From Candidatus Eremiobacteraceae bacterium (GTDB lineage Bacteria; Vulcanimicrobiota; Vulcanimicrobiia; Eremiobacterales; Eremiobacteraceae), in the NCBI GenBank assembly GCA_035314825.1, contig DATFYX010000059.1:1-64000 (forward strand): a DNA stretch of 64,000 bases, given 5' to 3'. The position numbers and the translations under genes were made by a program. The notes beneath the pieces are model-generated. The model was not told the DNA's origin and did not search any database. It saw nothing but the letters and a program-made list of their open reading frames with translations. Numbering within the stretch: position 1 is the stretch's first letter; each line of letters starts with the position of its first letter. Positions 10,268 to 17,209 of the stretch are shown piece after piece.

Positions 10268-11008
10268 ATGTTACAAGGACGCGTCGCAGTCGTCACCGGC
10301 GGCACTCGTGGCATCGGCGCCGCGATCGCCGAGATGCTCGCCATGGATGGCGCTCACGTCGCCGCAGGCTACAGCAAGGGCGAAGACACGGCGCGATCGT
10401 TCAAAGGCAGACTTGAAGCCAAGGGACATTCGGTCTCCGTGCATCAGGGCCGCGTCGACGAGCCGGATCATTGCCAGCGCGTCGTGCAAGAAGTGCTCGC
10501 ACAGTTCGGGCGCGTCGACTTTCTGATCAACAATGCCGGCATCACCATCGACAAGACCGTGCGCAGGATGACCGAAGAGGAGTGGCGCCAGGTGATCGCC
10601 GTGAATCTCTTCGGCGCGTTTCACATGACCAAAGCGGTGCTCGAGCACATGATCGAACGGGGCAGCGGTCGCATCGTCAACATCAGTTCGGTGATCGGCG
10701 AGACCGGCAACATCGGCCAGGCGAACTACGCTGCCTCCAAAGCCGGACTGTTCGGTTTCAGCAAGAGCCTTGCGCTCGAGATGGCGCAGCGTGGCATCAC
10801 GGTGAATTGCGTCGCTCCGGGATTCATCGCCACCGAGATGGTGTCCGCGATTCCGAAGGCCGCGCTCGACAAGGTCATCGAACGCATACCGCAGCGCCGC
10901 CTCGGCACGCCGCAAGAAGTCGCGCGCGTCGTGCGCTTCTTGATCGATGACGATTCGTCGTACATCACAGGTGCGGTCTACGACGTCAACGGCGGCCTCG
11001 ACATGTAG
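10268..11008 (+). CDS. SDR reductase, FabG/PhaB-like (copy 1)
   Basis: 246 aa short-chain dehydrogenase. It has the TGGTRGIG nucleotide-binding loop near residue 11, NNAGI near residue 90, catalytic Ser in NISSVIGETGN, YAASK with the Tyr/Lys pair, and the C-terminal ITGAVYDVNGGLDM typical of acetoacetyl-CoA/3-oxoacyl-ACP reductases. NADPH reduction of acetoacetyl-CoA to (R)-3-hydroxybutyryl-CoA for PHA synthesis is the likely role given the PHA synthase 1.6 kb downstream; fatty acid synthesis is the alternative. Its final Met and TAG stop are the ATGTAG of a family A palindromic repeat. Confidence 0.88.
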   Translation: MLQGRVAVVTGGTRGIGAAIAEMLAMDGAHVAAGYSKGEDTARSFKGRLEAKGHSVSVHQGRVDEPDHCQRVVQEVLAQFGRVDFLINNAGITIDKTVRRMTEEEWRQVIAVNLFGAFHMTKAVLEHMIERGSGRIVNISSVIGETGNIGQANYAASKAGLFGFSKSLALEMAQRGITVNCVAPGFIATEMVSAIPKAALDKVIERIPQRRLGTPQEVARVVRFLIDDDSSYITGAVYDVNGGLDM

Positions 11009-11056
11009 TCCCGCGCTCTTGAGCGCGGGCTCGGCCTCAAGAGGCCAGGACTACAT
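11003..11056. repeat. Family A palindromic repeat, inverted pair
   Basis: ATGTAGTC, hairpin CCGCGCTC/TT/GAGCGCGG, a short spacer, hairpin GGCCTC/AA/GAGGCC, then GACTACAT. The two outer octamers are exact reverse complements, so this is two family A units head to head. The left unit supplies the stop of fabG copy 1 and the right unit the stop of the convergent Rieske gene. It could act as a bidirectional terminator, although no T-run follows. Confidence 0.85.
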
Positions 11057-11686
11057 TTCCCGCATCGCGACGATCAGCCGCGCAGGCGAATTGACCTTGT
11101 ATCTGATCCATTCGACTTCGGCGACGCCGCTTCGCTCCCGGAGGGGCAGCGGGTCGAGTCCGCGCGGCGATGGTCCCACGAATGTGCCATCGCTCCGCTG
11201 CATATGGGTGCCGAGTTTGGTGAACTCCGTGCCGTGGCACGGACACCAGAAGTGCCCGAGCGCGTCGATCCACGTGTAGCGGCAACCGAAATGAGGGCAG
11301 ATCGGGCTCAGGATCAAGAATCCTAATGTTCCGACCTCGAACGGGACGCCGCCCTCTTGTGATGGATTGAAAAGCTCTGGGCGTTCTTGCCGCAGCTGGA
11401 GCTGGTCCGTCTTGCTCAAATGGACGGCCCACACGAAATCGGTTTTCTCTTCGACGAGGTCGCGCTCAGTGACGTCTTTGTCGACGAAATAGACCTTGAT
11501 CGGTCTGTCAGCGGTCGCCTGAAGCGCTGCGAAGTCATCTTTGCGCAAGCGCCACCACGTGTCGTCTGCGGTAGATCCCGCGCGCGCGTCACCAAGAGGA
11601 ATGGCCAGGCCGAGCGTCGTCATCGCGCCGATCGCGATGGTCGTCTGCGCGATGAAGCGGCGCCGTTGGATGCCTCTCGCAAACAT
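11051..11686 (-). CDS. Rieske [2Fe-2S] protein with Tat-type signal
   Basis: 211 aa from the ATG at 11686; an upstream in-frame start at 11767 falls inside repeats and is less likely. The N-terminus IQRRRFIAQ followed by a hydrophobic stretch and ARA resembles a Tat signal/anchor. The cluster-binding motifs are CPHFGC (Cys, His) and CPCHGTEF (Cys, His), with a preceding FLILSPI strand, as in QcrA/PetC-type quinol-cytochrome c reductase Rieske subunits. No cytochrome b gene is adjacent, so it is either an isolated complex III subunit or an arsenite oxidase-type small subunit. It sits convergently between two fabG paralogs, and its terminal Met-stop lies within a repeat. Confidence 0.82.
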   Translation of the reverse strand: MFARGIQRRRFIAQTTIAIGAMTTLGLAIPLGDARAGSTADDTWWRLRKDDFAALQATADRPIKVYFVDKDVTERDLVEEKTDFVWAVHLSKTDQLQLRQERPELFNPSQEGGVPFEVGTLGFLILSPICPHFGCRYTWIDALGHFWCPCHGTEFTKLGTHMQRSDGTFVGPSPRGLDPLPLRERSGVAEVEWIRYKVNSPARLIVAMREM

Positions 11687-11733
11687 GGTGACCCCGTTCG
11701 TGGGCACGCGATGTCGACCTGGGTGATCTCGAC

Positions 11734-11760
11734 ATGTAGTCCCGCGCTCTTGAGCGCGGG
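11734..11760. repeat. Family A palindromic repeat
   Basis: Head ATGTAGTC followed by hairpin CCCGCGCTC/TT/GAGCGCGGG, nearly identical to the left unit at 11003. It lies between the Rieske gene and the second fabG. Confidence 0.8.
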
Positions 11761-11767
11761 CGTTCAC

Positions 11768-11810
11768 ATGTAGTAGCGCGTTCTCTTGAACGCGATCCCT
11801 TCGAAGGGGA
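11768..11810. repeat. Family A repeat variant plus adjacent palindrome
   Basis: ATGTAGT, then a 7-bp stem CGCGTTC/GAACGCG around TCTT, then the perfect 12-base palindrome CCCTTCGAAGGG. Relative to other copies both stem arms changed together (CGCTC/GAGCG to CGTTC/GAACG), so pairing is preserved. Confidence 0.65.
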
Positions 11811-11820
11811 ATACAGCGCT

Positions 11821-11838
11821 CGCTAGGTGAACCTAGCG
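11821..11838. repeat. Short perfect hairpin before fabG copy 2
   Basis: CGCTAGGT and ACCTAGCG pair across a two-base loop, ending 3 bases before the ATG of the second fabG. It could occlude initiation or be another insertion-type palindrome; I see no second copy in the window. Confidence 0.5.
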
Positions 11839-11841
11839 GCC

Positions 11842-12597
11842 ATGAGTACTACGACGCTCGAGAACAGGGTTGGAATCGTCACGGGCGGGGCACGCGGGAT
11901 CGGCGCCGCGATCACCCAGCTGCTGGCTGCGGACGGCGCCACGGTGATCGTCATGGGCCTGGCATCGGATCGCGAGCGCACTGAATCGCTGCGCGCATCG
12001 CTCAACGGCGCGGCTCACCGGGTCGCGTTTCGCGAGGGAAACGTCGCCCACTACGACATTTGCAAGGGCGTGGTCGACGAGGTGCGGGCGCATTACGGGC
12101 ACATCGATTTCCTCGTCAACAACGCCGGCATCACGGCGGACCACACGGTGCGCAAGATGACGGTAGAAGAATGGCAAGCGGTCCTGGCGGTGAACCTGTC
12201 GGGGCCGTTTTTCATGATCAAGGCGGTGCTCGACCACATGCTCGAACGCGACTACGGACGGATCGTGAACATCTCATCCGTCGTCGGGCACACCGGCAAC
12301 TTCGGCCAAGCCAACTACGCATCGGCCAAGGCCGGCGTGATGGGCCTTACCAAGACCGTGGCACTCGAAGTCGCGGCGCGCGGCATCACGGTGAACGCAG
12401 TGGCGCCGGGTTTCATCAATACCGACATGGTGGCCGCGATGCCCAAAGCGGCGATCGACGCCGCCATCCAGAAATCTCCTGAGAGGCGCTTGGGCCAGCC
12501 GGACGAGGTCGCGCGCGTCGTGCGCTTCCTCCTTGACGAGAGCTCCGGCTACATCACCGGCGCCGTGTATGACGTCAACGGCGGACTGTACATGTGA
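11842..12597 (+). CDS. SDR reductase, FabG/PhaB-like (copy 2), PHA operon
   Basis: 251 aa from ATG 11842; a GTG at 11827 would start inside a hairpin. It has TGGARGIG, NNAGI, NISSVVGHTGN, YASAK and ITGAVYDVNGGLYM, closely resembling copy 1. The last bases overlap the GTG of the PHA synthase gene by 4 nt, so this copy is the better candidate for the dedicated acetoacetyl-CoA reductase of PHA synthesis. No SD motif is evident, and the hairpin just upstream may limit translation. Two similar reductases within 1 kb suggest duplication with the Rieske gene inserted or trapped between. Confidence 0.88.
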   Translation: MSTTTLENRVGIVTGGARGIGAAITQLLAADGATVIVMGLASDRERTESLRASLNGAAHRVAFREGNVAHYDICKGVVDEVRAHYGHIDFLVNNAGITADHTVRKMTVEEWQAVLAVNLSGPFFMIKAVLDHMLERDYGRIVNISSVVGHTGNFGQANYASAKAGVMGLTKTVALEVAARGITVNAVAPGFINTDMVAAMPKAAIDAAIQKSPERRLGQPDEVARVVRFLLDESSGYITGAVYDVNGGLYM

Positions 12598-14402
12598 GCA
12601 CCTCGACCATCCCGCCAGAAGAGCTCGAGTACGGACTTGACATCGCGGGCATCGACCCCGCCTCGCTGAGCGACGCGCTGCGCGCGGTCGCGGCCGATGC
12701 CATGCTCAACCCGGCGATGCTGGCGACCTGGCTGGGCGGCCTTTCCATCGCCGAGCAGACGGTCGGGCTCAACACCCTGCGCCGCATGCAAGGCGAGGAC
12801 CCGGCCCCGTCAGCCCTCGTGCCGTCCGACGACAAACGGTTTGCCGATCCTGCCTGGAAGACGAATCCGTTCTTGTTCGGCGCGCTCGAAGATTATTTCG
12901 TCCGCTCGACCGCGGCGCTGCAGCTCGTCGATGCGTCGCGCTTGCCCGAAGCGACGCGCCACAAAGCGCGCTTCGCGGTCAAGCTCATGATGGACACGCT
13001 CGCGCCGAGCAACGTGCCGTGGATGAACCCGGCTGTCGTCAAAGAGGCGATGAACAGCGGCGGCGCCAGCTTGGTGCGCGGCTTGCAGAACTATCTCGAC
13101 GACGTCAAGAACAACGGCGGGCAGCCGCGCCAGGTCGACACGTCCGGCTTCAAGCTGGGCGTCAATCTCGCGGCCACGCCCGGGCGCGTCGTCTACCGCA
13201 ACAAGCTCATCGAGCTGATCGCGTACGAGCCGCAGACGCCGAAGGTGCACGCGATACCGCTGTTGTGCAGCCCGCCCTGGATCAACAAGTATTACATCAT
13301 GGATCTGGCGCCGGGGCGTTCGTTCGTCGAATGGGCGCTTAAGCACGGCCACCAGACCTTCATGATCAGCTATCGCAATCCCGATGAGTCGATGGCGGCC
13401 TATACGATGGACGACTACCTGCGCGAAGGCTTGCTGGCCGCGCTCGACGTCGTCGAGTCCATCACGGGTACGAAGAAGACCAACCTCAACGGCCTGTGCC
13501 TGGGCGGCACCCTCGTGGTCATCGCGCTCGCGTATCTGGCGGCCAAAGGGCAGGCGGGACGCATCAGCAGCGCGACAGTGACCAATACGCTGGTAGATTT
13601 TTCGCTGCCGGGCGATCTCGGCGTGTTCACCGACGAAGCGTCGGTGAGCAAACTCGAGGCGCGCATGCAGGAGCGCGGCTACCTCGAAGCCGGCGCGATG
13701 GCGGGCACCTTCAACGCGCTGCGCGCCAACGATCTCATCTGGAGCTACGTCGTCAACAACTGGTTCATGGGCAAGAACCCGCCCGCGTTCGACATCCTCG
13801 CGTGGAACGGCGACAGCACGCGCATGCCCGCGGTCATGCACTCGCAATACCTGCGCGCGTGCTACCTGCGCAATGCGCTGATCGAGCCCGGCGCGTTTGC
13901 CATCGGTGGCGTCAAGATCGATCTGGGGAAGATCCGCACGCCGCTGTACGTGCTCGGCGCAGAGTCCGACCACATCGCGTTGTGGCACGCGAGCTATGCG
14001 ACGACCCAGGTGGTGGGCGGTGAGGCCAAATACACGTTGACCAATTCCGGCCATGTGGCCGGCATCGTCAATCCGCCGGGCAACCCGAAATCGCATTACT
14101 GGACCAAACCGCGCGTGACCAAAGGTCAAACGCCGGAGGCATGGCGTGCCTCTGCGACGCGCCACGACGGCAGCTGGTGGAACGACTGGAGCGCCTGGGT
14201 CGTGCGCCACGCCGGGCCGAGCGGCGCGCCCGCGAAACTGCCGCCGGGCGAACCGGCTCCGGGCGTCTACGTGCGCGATCAGGTCGGAGCAGCGTTCGGC
14301 AGCAACGGCAAACCCCGTGGGCCAGCGCGCGCGAAGGCGCCTGCGCGCAAGACGCGCGCCGCCAAGCCGACAACCAAAGCGCGTCGGGGCCGGCGCACAT
14401 GA
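12594..14402 (+). CDS. phaC: Poly(3-hydroxyalkanoate) synthase
   Basis: 602 aa, the size of a class I synthase acting alone rather than with PhaE/PhaR subunits. The lipase-like box GLCLGG places the catalytic Cys at about residue 302. The Asp of the triad is in GAESDHIALW and the His in SGHVAGIVNPPGNPKSHYW, all in standard order. The N-terminal domain and the Ala/Lys/Arg-rich tail (after about residue 560) are normal for PHA granule proteins. It polymerises (R)-3-hydroxyacyl-CoA. The GTG start overlaps the fabG stop by 4 nt, and its stop overlaps the XRE regulator ATG by 4 nt, indicating one operon. Confidence 0.93.
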   Translation: MSTSTIPPEELEYGLDIAGIDPASLSDALRAVAADAMLNPAMLATWLGGLSIAEQTVGLNTLRRMQGEDPAPSALVPSDDKRFADPAWKTNPFLFGALEDYFVRSTAALQLVDASRLPEATRHKARFAVKLMMDTLAPSNVPWMNPAVVKEAMNSGGASLVRGLQNYLDDVKNNGGQPRQVDTSGFKLGVNLAATPGRVVYRNKLIELIAYEPQTPKVHAIPLLCSPPWINKYYIMDLAPGRSFVEWALKHGHQTFMISYRNPDESMAAYTMDDYLREGLLAALDVVESITGTKKTNLNGLCLGGTLVVIALAYLAAKGQAGRISSATVTNTLVDFSLPGDLGVFTDEASVSKLEARMQERGYLEAGAMAGTFNALRANDLIWSYVVNNWFMGKNPPAFDILAWNGDSTRMPAVMHSQYLRACYLRNALIEPGAFAIGGVKIDLGKIRTPLYVLGAESDHIALWHASYATTQVVGGEAKYTLTNSGHVAGIVNPPGNPKSHYWTKPRVTKGQTPEAWRASATRHDGSWWNDWSAWVVRHAGPSGAPAKLPPGEPAPGVYVRDQVGAAFGSNGKPRGPARAKAPARKTRAAKPTTKARRGRRT

Positions 14403-14752
14403 GCACGCGCGACGACGCGGTCTGGAAGAGCCTCGGCGAGTTCATCAAAGCGCAACGCGAACTTGCGAATCTTTCGCTGCGCCAGCTCGCGGAGTTGGCC
14501 AAGGTGTCAAACCCGTATCTGAGCCAGGTCGAGCGCGGCCTGTACAAGCCCTCGGCAGAGGTGCTCAAGAACCTCGCCAACGCGCTGCACATGTCGGCCG
14601 AGACGATGTACGGCCAGGCCGGCCTGCTCGATGAGGACAGCAAGAACGTCGCTCCTCACGGCGTCGAGTCGGCGATCAAGTTGGACCCGGGCCTCAGCCA
14701 AGACCAAAAAGAGACGCTCATCCGCATCTACCGGGGCTTCACCGAGCGCTAG
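14399..14752 (+). CDS. XRE-family helix-turn-helix regulator of the PHA operon
   Basis: 117 aa. An N-terminal HTH_3 domain is clear: FIKAQRELANLSLRQLAELAKVSNPYLSQVERGLYKPSAEVLKNLANALHMS. A short C-terminal region (about 80-117) is followed by ETLIRIYRGF. The start codon overlaps the phaC stop (ATGA). The phasin promoter just downstream contains a 20-base palindrome over the -10 box, so this protein is the natural candidate phasin repressor, analogous in role but not in family to PhaR. That link is inference from position. Confidence 0.85.
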   Translation: MSTRDDAVWKSLGEFIKAQRELANLSLRQLAELAKVSNPYLSQVERGLYKPSAEVLKNLANALHMSAETMYGQAGLLDEDSKNVAPHGVESAIKLDPGLSQDQKETLIRIYRGFTER

Positions 14753-14805
14753 GGATCCGGCAGCGACGTAGGTCGCTTGCCGCCGACCGTCCCGGCCTGC
14801 AGTAC

Positions 14806-14835
14806 TTGACATACGAAGCGCGTGCTTGGTATACT
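14806..14835 (+). promoter_or_regulatory. Sigma-70-type promoter of the phasin gene
   Basis: A perfect -35 TTGACA (14806-14811) and -10 TATACT (14830-14835) are separated by 18 bases. Transcription would start about 7 bases later and give a ~45-base leader before the phasin ATG. This is one of the two clearest promoters in the window and fits a highly expressed granule protein. Confidence 0.8.
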
Positions 14836-14841
14836 TAGCAC
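14822..14841. promoter_or_regulatory. Palindromic candidate operator overlapping the phasin -10 box
   Basis: GTGCTTGGTATACTTAGCAC is a near-perfect 20-base palindrome (outer GTGCT/AGCAC, central GTATAC; 16 of 20 positions symmetrical) covering the -10 hexamer. A dimeric repressor bound here would block polymerase; the XRE protein encoded 70 bases upstream is the obvious candidate. Confidence 0.6.
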
Positions 14842-14885
14842 ACAGTTTAACACCACCGCACACGCGGACCAAAAAGGAGACCACA

Positions 14886-15209
14886 ATGCCTACATACACC
14901 GAATACCTCGAAAAAGTCCAAGAAGATGTCCTGACGCAGATCAAAGAGGCTCAGGATGCCAGCCTGAAGAGCATGGAATCGCTGCGCGAGATCGCCGCCA
15001 ACTATCCGACGACCGTTCCCGCGATGCCCAAGTTCGAAGGTTTCCCGACGCCCGCGCAAGTCATCGAACAGAGCTTCGAGTTCGCCGAGAAGTTCCTCGA
15101 GATCCGCAAGGCCTATACCCTCAAGGTCGCCGAGCTGATCGAGACCGCGCAGAAGCAGGCCGTCGAGACGTCGCGCACCGTCGCCAAGACCGCCAAGCAC
15201 AACAACTAA
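14886..15209 (+). CDS. Phasin-like PHA granule-associated protein
   Basis: 107 aa, rich in Ala, Glu and Lys, with amphipathic helices (YTEYLEKVQEDVLTQIKEAQ; FEFAEKFLEIRKAYTLKVAELIETAQKQAVETSRTV) separated by a Pro-rich linker (PTTVPAMPKFEGFPTPAQV), as in short phasins coating PHA granules. AAAAAGGAG lies 6-7 bases before the ATG. It has its own strong promoter behind the fabG-phaC-XRE operon and a strong terminator after it. The family assignment rests on composition and context rather than a catalytic motif. Confidence 0.78.
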   Translation: MPTYTEYLEKVQEDVLTQIKEAQDASLKSMESLREIAANYPTTVPAMPKFEGFPTPAQVIEQSFEFAEKFLEIRKAYTLKVAELIETAQKQAVETSRTVAKTAKHNN

Positions 15210-15220
15210 AAAATAAGTGT

Positions 15221-15244
15221 AGCGGTCGAATTTATTCGACCGTT
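15221..15244. repeat. Family B palindromic repeat
   Basis: AGCGGTCGAA, TTTA, TTCGACCGTT: arms CGGTCGAA and TTCGACCG. It sits between the phasin stop and the intrinsic terminator. Confidence 0.8.
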
Positions 15245-15265
15245 CAACGAAGACGAGAAGCGAGA

Positions 15266-15298
15266 CCGCCGTTGGTAATCCAACGGCGGCTTTTTTTT
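15266..15298 (+). terminator. Rho-independent terminator after the phasin gene
   Basis: A perfect 10-bp stem CCGCCGTTGG/CCAACGGCGG with loop TAAT is followed by C and eight T. The T-run overlaps the TAA stop of the convergent membrane protein gene, so readthrough between the two is limited from the plus side. Confidence 0.92.
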
Positions 15299-15695
15299 AT
15301 GAGGTCGGCGCTTGCGGGGCTTGAGGCGGCGGAGGTGAGGCCGGCGGTGGCGGCGGCGCGGCGGATGGAGCACTCGTCGGCGGCACGAGCGAATACGGGG
15401 GGTCCGGCGCCGGCGGTTCGGGCGGCATGCGCCCGCCGGCCAGCGCGAGGCGCAGGCGGCGGTTGGCGAGCTCGATCGGCCAATCGGTGAACGCGAAGAC
15501 GACGAGCAGCACGAGGTTGGCGACGGGCACGAGCATCAGCAGGCTATACGCCCCCGGATAGCCCGCTTTGACCGCGATGCGCCAGTAGATCCAGATCGAA
15601 AACGCCATGATCGCCAGAATGACGAGAAACCAAACGCCGATCGCCGCTGCGGTCAGCGCGGCCCAACCCGCGTCGAGATGGCCAGCGGAGTCCAT
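15297..15695 (-). CDS. Small two-helix membrane protein with Pro-rich tail
   Basis: 132 aa. Two hydrophobic segments (about residues 12-36 and 46-72) are followed by a short basic region and a long Pro/Ala/Ser tail (about 90-132). It resembles small DUF805/DUF5684-type membrane proteins (WYWRIAVKAGYPGAYSLLMLVPVANLVLL pattern) of unknown function. It lies 9 bases downstream of the secreted protein gene on the same strand. Confidence 0.55.
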   Translation of the reverse strand: MDSAGHLDAGWAALTAAAIGVWFLVILAIMAFSIWIYWRIAVKAGYPGAYSLLMLVPVANLVLLVVFAFTDWPIELANRRLRLALAGGRMPPEPPAPDPPYSLVPPTSAPSAAPPPPPASPPPPQAPQAPTS

Positions 15696-15704
15696 TGGTA
15701 GTTC

Positions 15705-16274
15705 CTAGTGCCCTGGCTGGCCGGGGTATCCGCCGCCACCAGGGCCGCCACCGGGCCCGCCCCCAGGAACGCCCGCGCCGCCGGGGCCGGGGCTGGAGGA
15801 GTCGACGGGCGGCGGCACGCGCGAATGCTGTGCGCCCTGGAACGGTTTCTCGACGCCGTTGATGGTGATCGTGCCGAACATATCGGCGATGCCGTCGAGC
15901 GTCGCGTCGATCTTCCCGACGACCGTCGCGTCCGGAGCATTCGACGACTTGATGTCGAGCTTGAGGTGCGCGCCCTCGCGCACGCCGCTGACGATGTAAT
16001 TGTTCTTCTTGTCGGGGCTCCAGGTTCCGGCGATCGAAGTGCCGTCGGCCTTGAGGGTCATCCACGAGTATTGGATGTCCTTTTCCTCGATGATGATCTG
16101 CCACTTGCCGTTGGGGATCAACGCAAGTTCCATGAACGGTGTGGGGACCGGGGTCGGAGTCGCCGACGGCGAGGCCGCCGCGCGGGCGGTCGTCACCGAG
16201 GCCGTCGCCCAGCCGGCGAAGAGCGCCAACCCGACGAGTCCGACAAATGCGATGCCACGAAATCGTTTGACCAT
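15705..16274 (-). CDS. Secreted protein with Gly/Pro-rich C-terminus
   Basis: 189 aa. It starts with a Sec signal peptide (MVKRFRGIAFVGLVGLALFAGWATA...ARA) and a Pro/Thr linker. A compact ~100-residue beta-rich domain follows (GKWQIIIEEKDIQYSWMTLKADGTSIAGTW), then a low-complexity Gly/Pro tail. I do not recognise the domain. It probably forms an operon with the small membrane protein downstream. Confidence 0.6.
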   Translation of the reverse strand: MVKRFRGIAFVGLVGLALFAGWATASVTTARAAASPSATPTPVPTPFMELALIPNGKWQIIIEEKDIQYSWMTLKADGTSIAGTWSPDKKNNYIVSGVREGAHLKLDIKSSNAPDATVVGKIDATLDGIADMFGTITINGVEKPFQGAQHSRVPPPVDSSSPGPGGAGVPGGGPGGGPGGGGYPGQPGH

Positions 16275-16363
16275 GATGGTTTTGCTATACGACTTCGGCG
16301 CTGAGGCGACCTGGCGGGCAAGCGCGGAAGTATTTCAGCGGGCCTGCGATAAATGGCGCTTGC

Positions 16364-16819
16364 ATGAGCGCGGCATCTAGGTCGGGACACGCGTCGCATT
16401 GCATCATCTACACCGATGGCGGGGCTCGCGGCAATCCCGGACCTGCGGCTGCGGGCGCCGTGATCCTTGCGGATGACGGCCAGGTGGTCGCCGAGATCAG
16501 CGAGTATCTCGGCGTCGCCACCAACAACGTCGCTGAATATCGCGCGCTGCTGCTCGCGTTGCGGCGCGCGCTTGACGAGGGCTTTCGGCGGGCCGATGTC
16601 TGCATGGACAGCGAGCTGGTCGTGCGCCAGCTCGGCGGTCAGTATAAGGTCAAAGACGCCAAGATCGTGCCGCTGCACGCCAAAGCGCGCCACATGTTGC
16701 GCGAATTCGAAGAAGCATCGGTCACGCACGTGCGCCGCGAACAGAACAAACACGCCGACAAGCTTGTGAACGCCGCGTTGGACGCAGCCGCCGATCAACG
16801 GCGCCTGGACGAGTCCTAG
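16364..16819 (+). CDS. RNase HI-like protein
   Basis: 151 aa. It carries the full RNase H acidic set: Asp in YTDGGARGNPGPAAAG, Glu in NNVAEYRALL, Asp in CMDSELVVRQLGG and Asp in NKHADKLVNAAL. This is the short bacterial/archaeal type lacking the basic protrusion of E. coli RnhA, and it hydrolyses RNA in RNA-DNA hybrids. It stands alone, divergent from the secreted protein gene and convergent (4-base overlap) with a small secreted protein gene. Confidence 0.88.
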   Translation: MSAASRSGHASHCIIYTDGGARGNPGPAAAGAVILADDGQVVAEISEYLGVATNNVAEYRALLLALRRALDEGFRRADVCMDSELVVRQLGGQYKVKDAKIVPLHAKARHMLREFEEASVTHVRREQNKHADKLVNAALDAAADQRRLDES

Positions 16820-17202
16820 TGGAAGGGCAAGTGACCTATGGCGGGATTCGTCGGCGGAACGGGCGCGACGGGGACGGTCCTGGTACCGGATGTCGTCTTG
16901 ACCGTGACCGTCGAAGGTGAGCCTGCCTCATAGTACGCGGCGATCGTTCCCGTGCCGGCCAAGCAGAATAGGCCCTTGGCAGAGCCCAGCTTGAAATCGT
17001 AGGCGAATGGCGTCGATTCCGGCACGAGCTCGCTGGGCGGGCACGCGCTCGCGCTCGCGATCGTGATGACGCCTTTGCCGACTTGATACGCCACGATCGA
17101 GGACGGATTCGCAAGTTTCCAGGTGTATGTCCACGCACCCGAGGGGCTTGCGTCGAGCGTGACGAGCAAGCCCCCGAGCAGCAGGATCGCGATTCGTTTC
17201 AT
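16816..17202 (-). CDS. Small secreted hypothetical protein
   Basis: 128 aa from the ATG at 17202. A clear Sec signal (MKRIAILLLGGLLVTLDASPSGA) precedes a short beta-rich domain containing two Cys (SACPPSE; LFCLAG) that could form a disulfide, and a Pro/Thr-rich tail. It is 7 bases downstream of the larger secreted gene and probably cotranscribed. No family recognised. Confidence 0.6.
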   Translation of the reverse strand: MKRIAILLLGGLLVTLDASPSGAWTYTWKLANPSSIVAYQVGKGVITIASASACPPSELVPESTPFAYDFKLGSAKGLFCLAGTGTIAAYYEAGSPSTVTVKTTSGTRTVPVAPVPPTNPAIGHLPFH

Positions 17203-17209
17203 GCTCGAC

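Noticed and set aside
15705-15790. Gly/Pro-rich direct repeats at the end of the secreted protein gene, as a possible CRISPR or tandem array
   Set aside because: They are simple low-complexity codon repeats (GGC/CCG) in a coding tail with no spacer pattern; no CRISPR array or cas gene is seen anywhere in the window.
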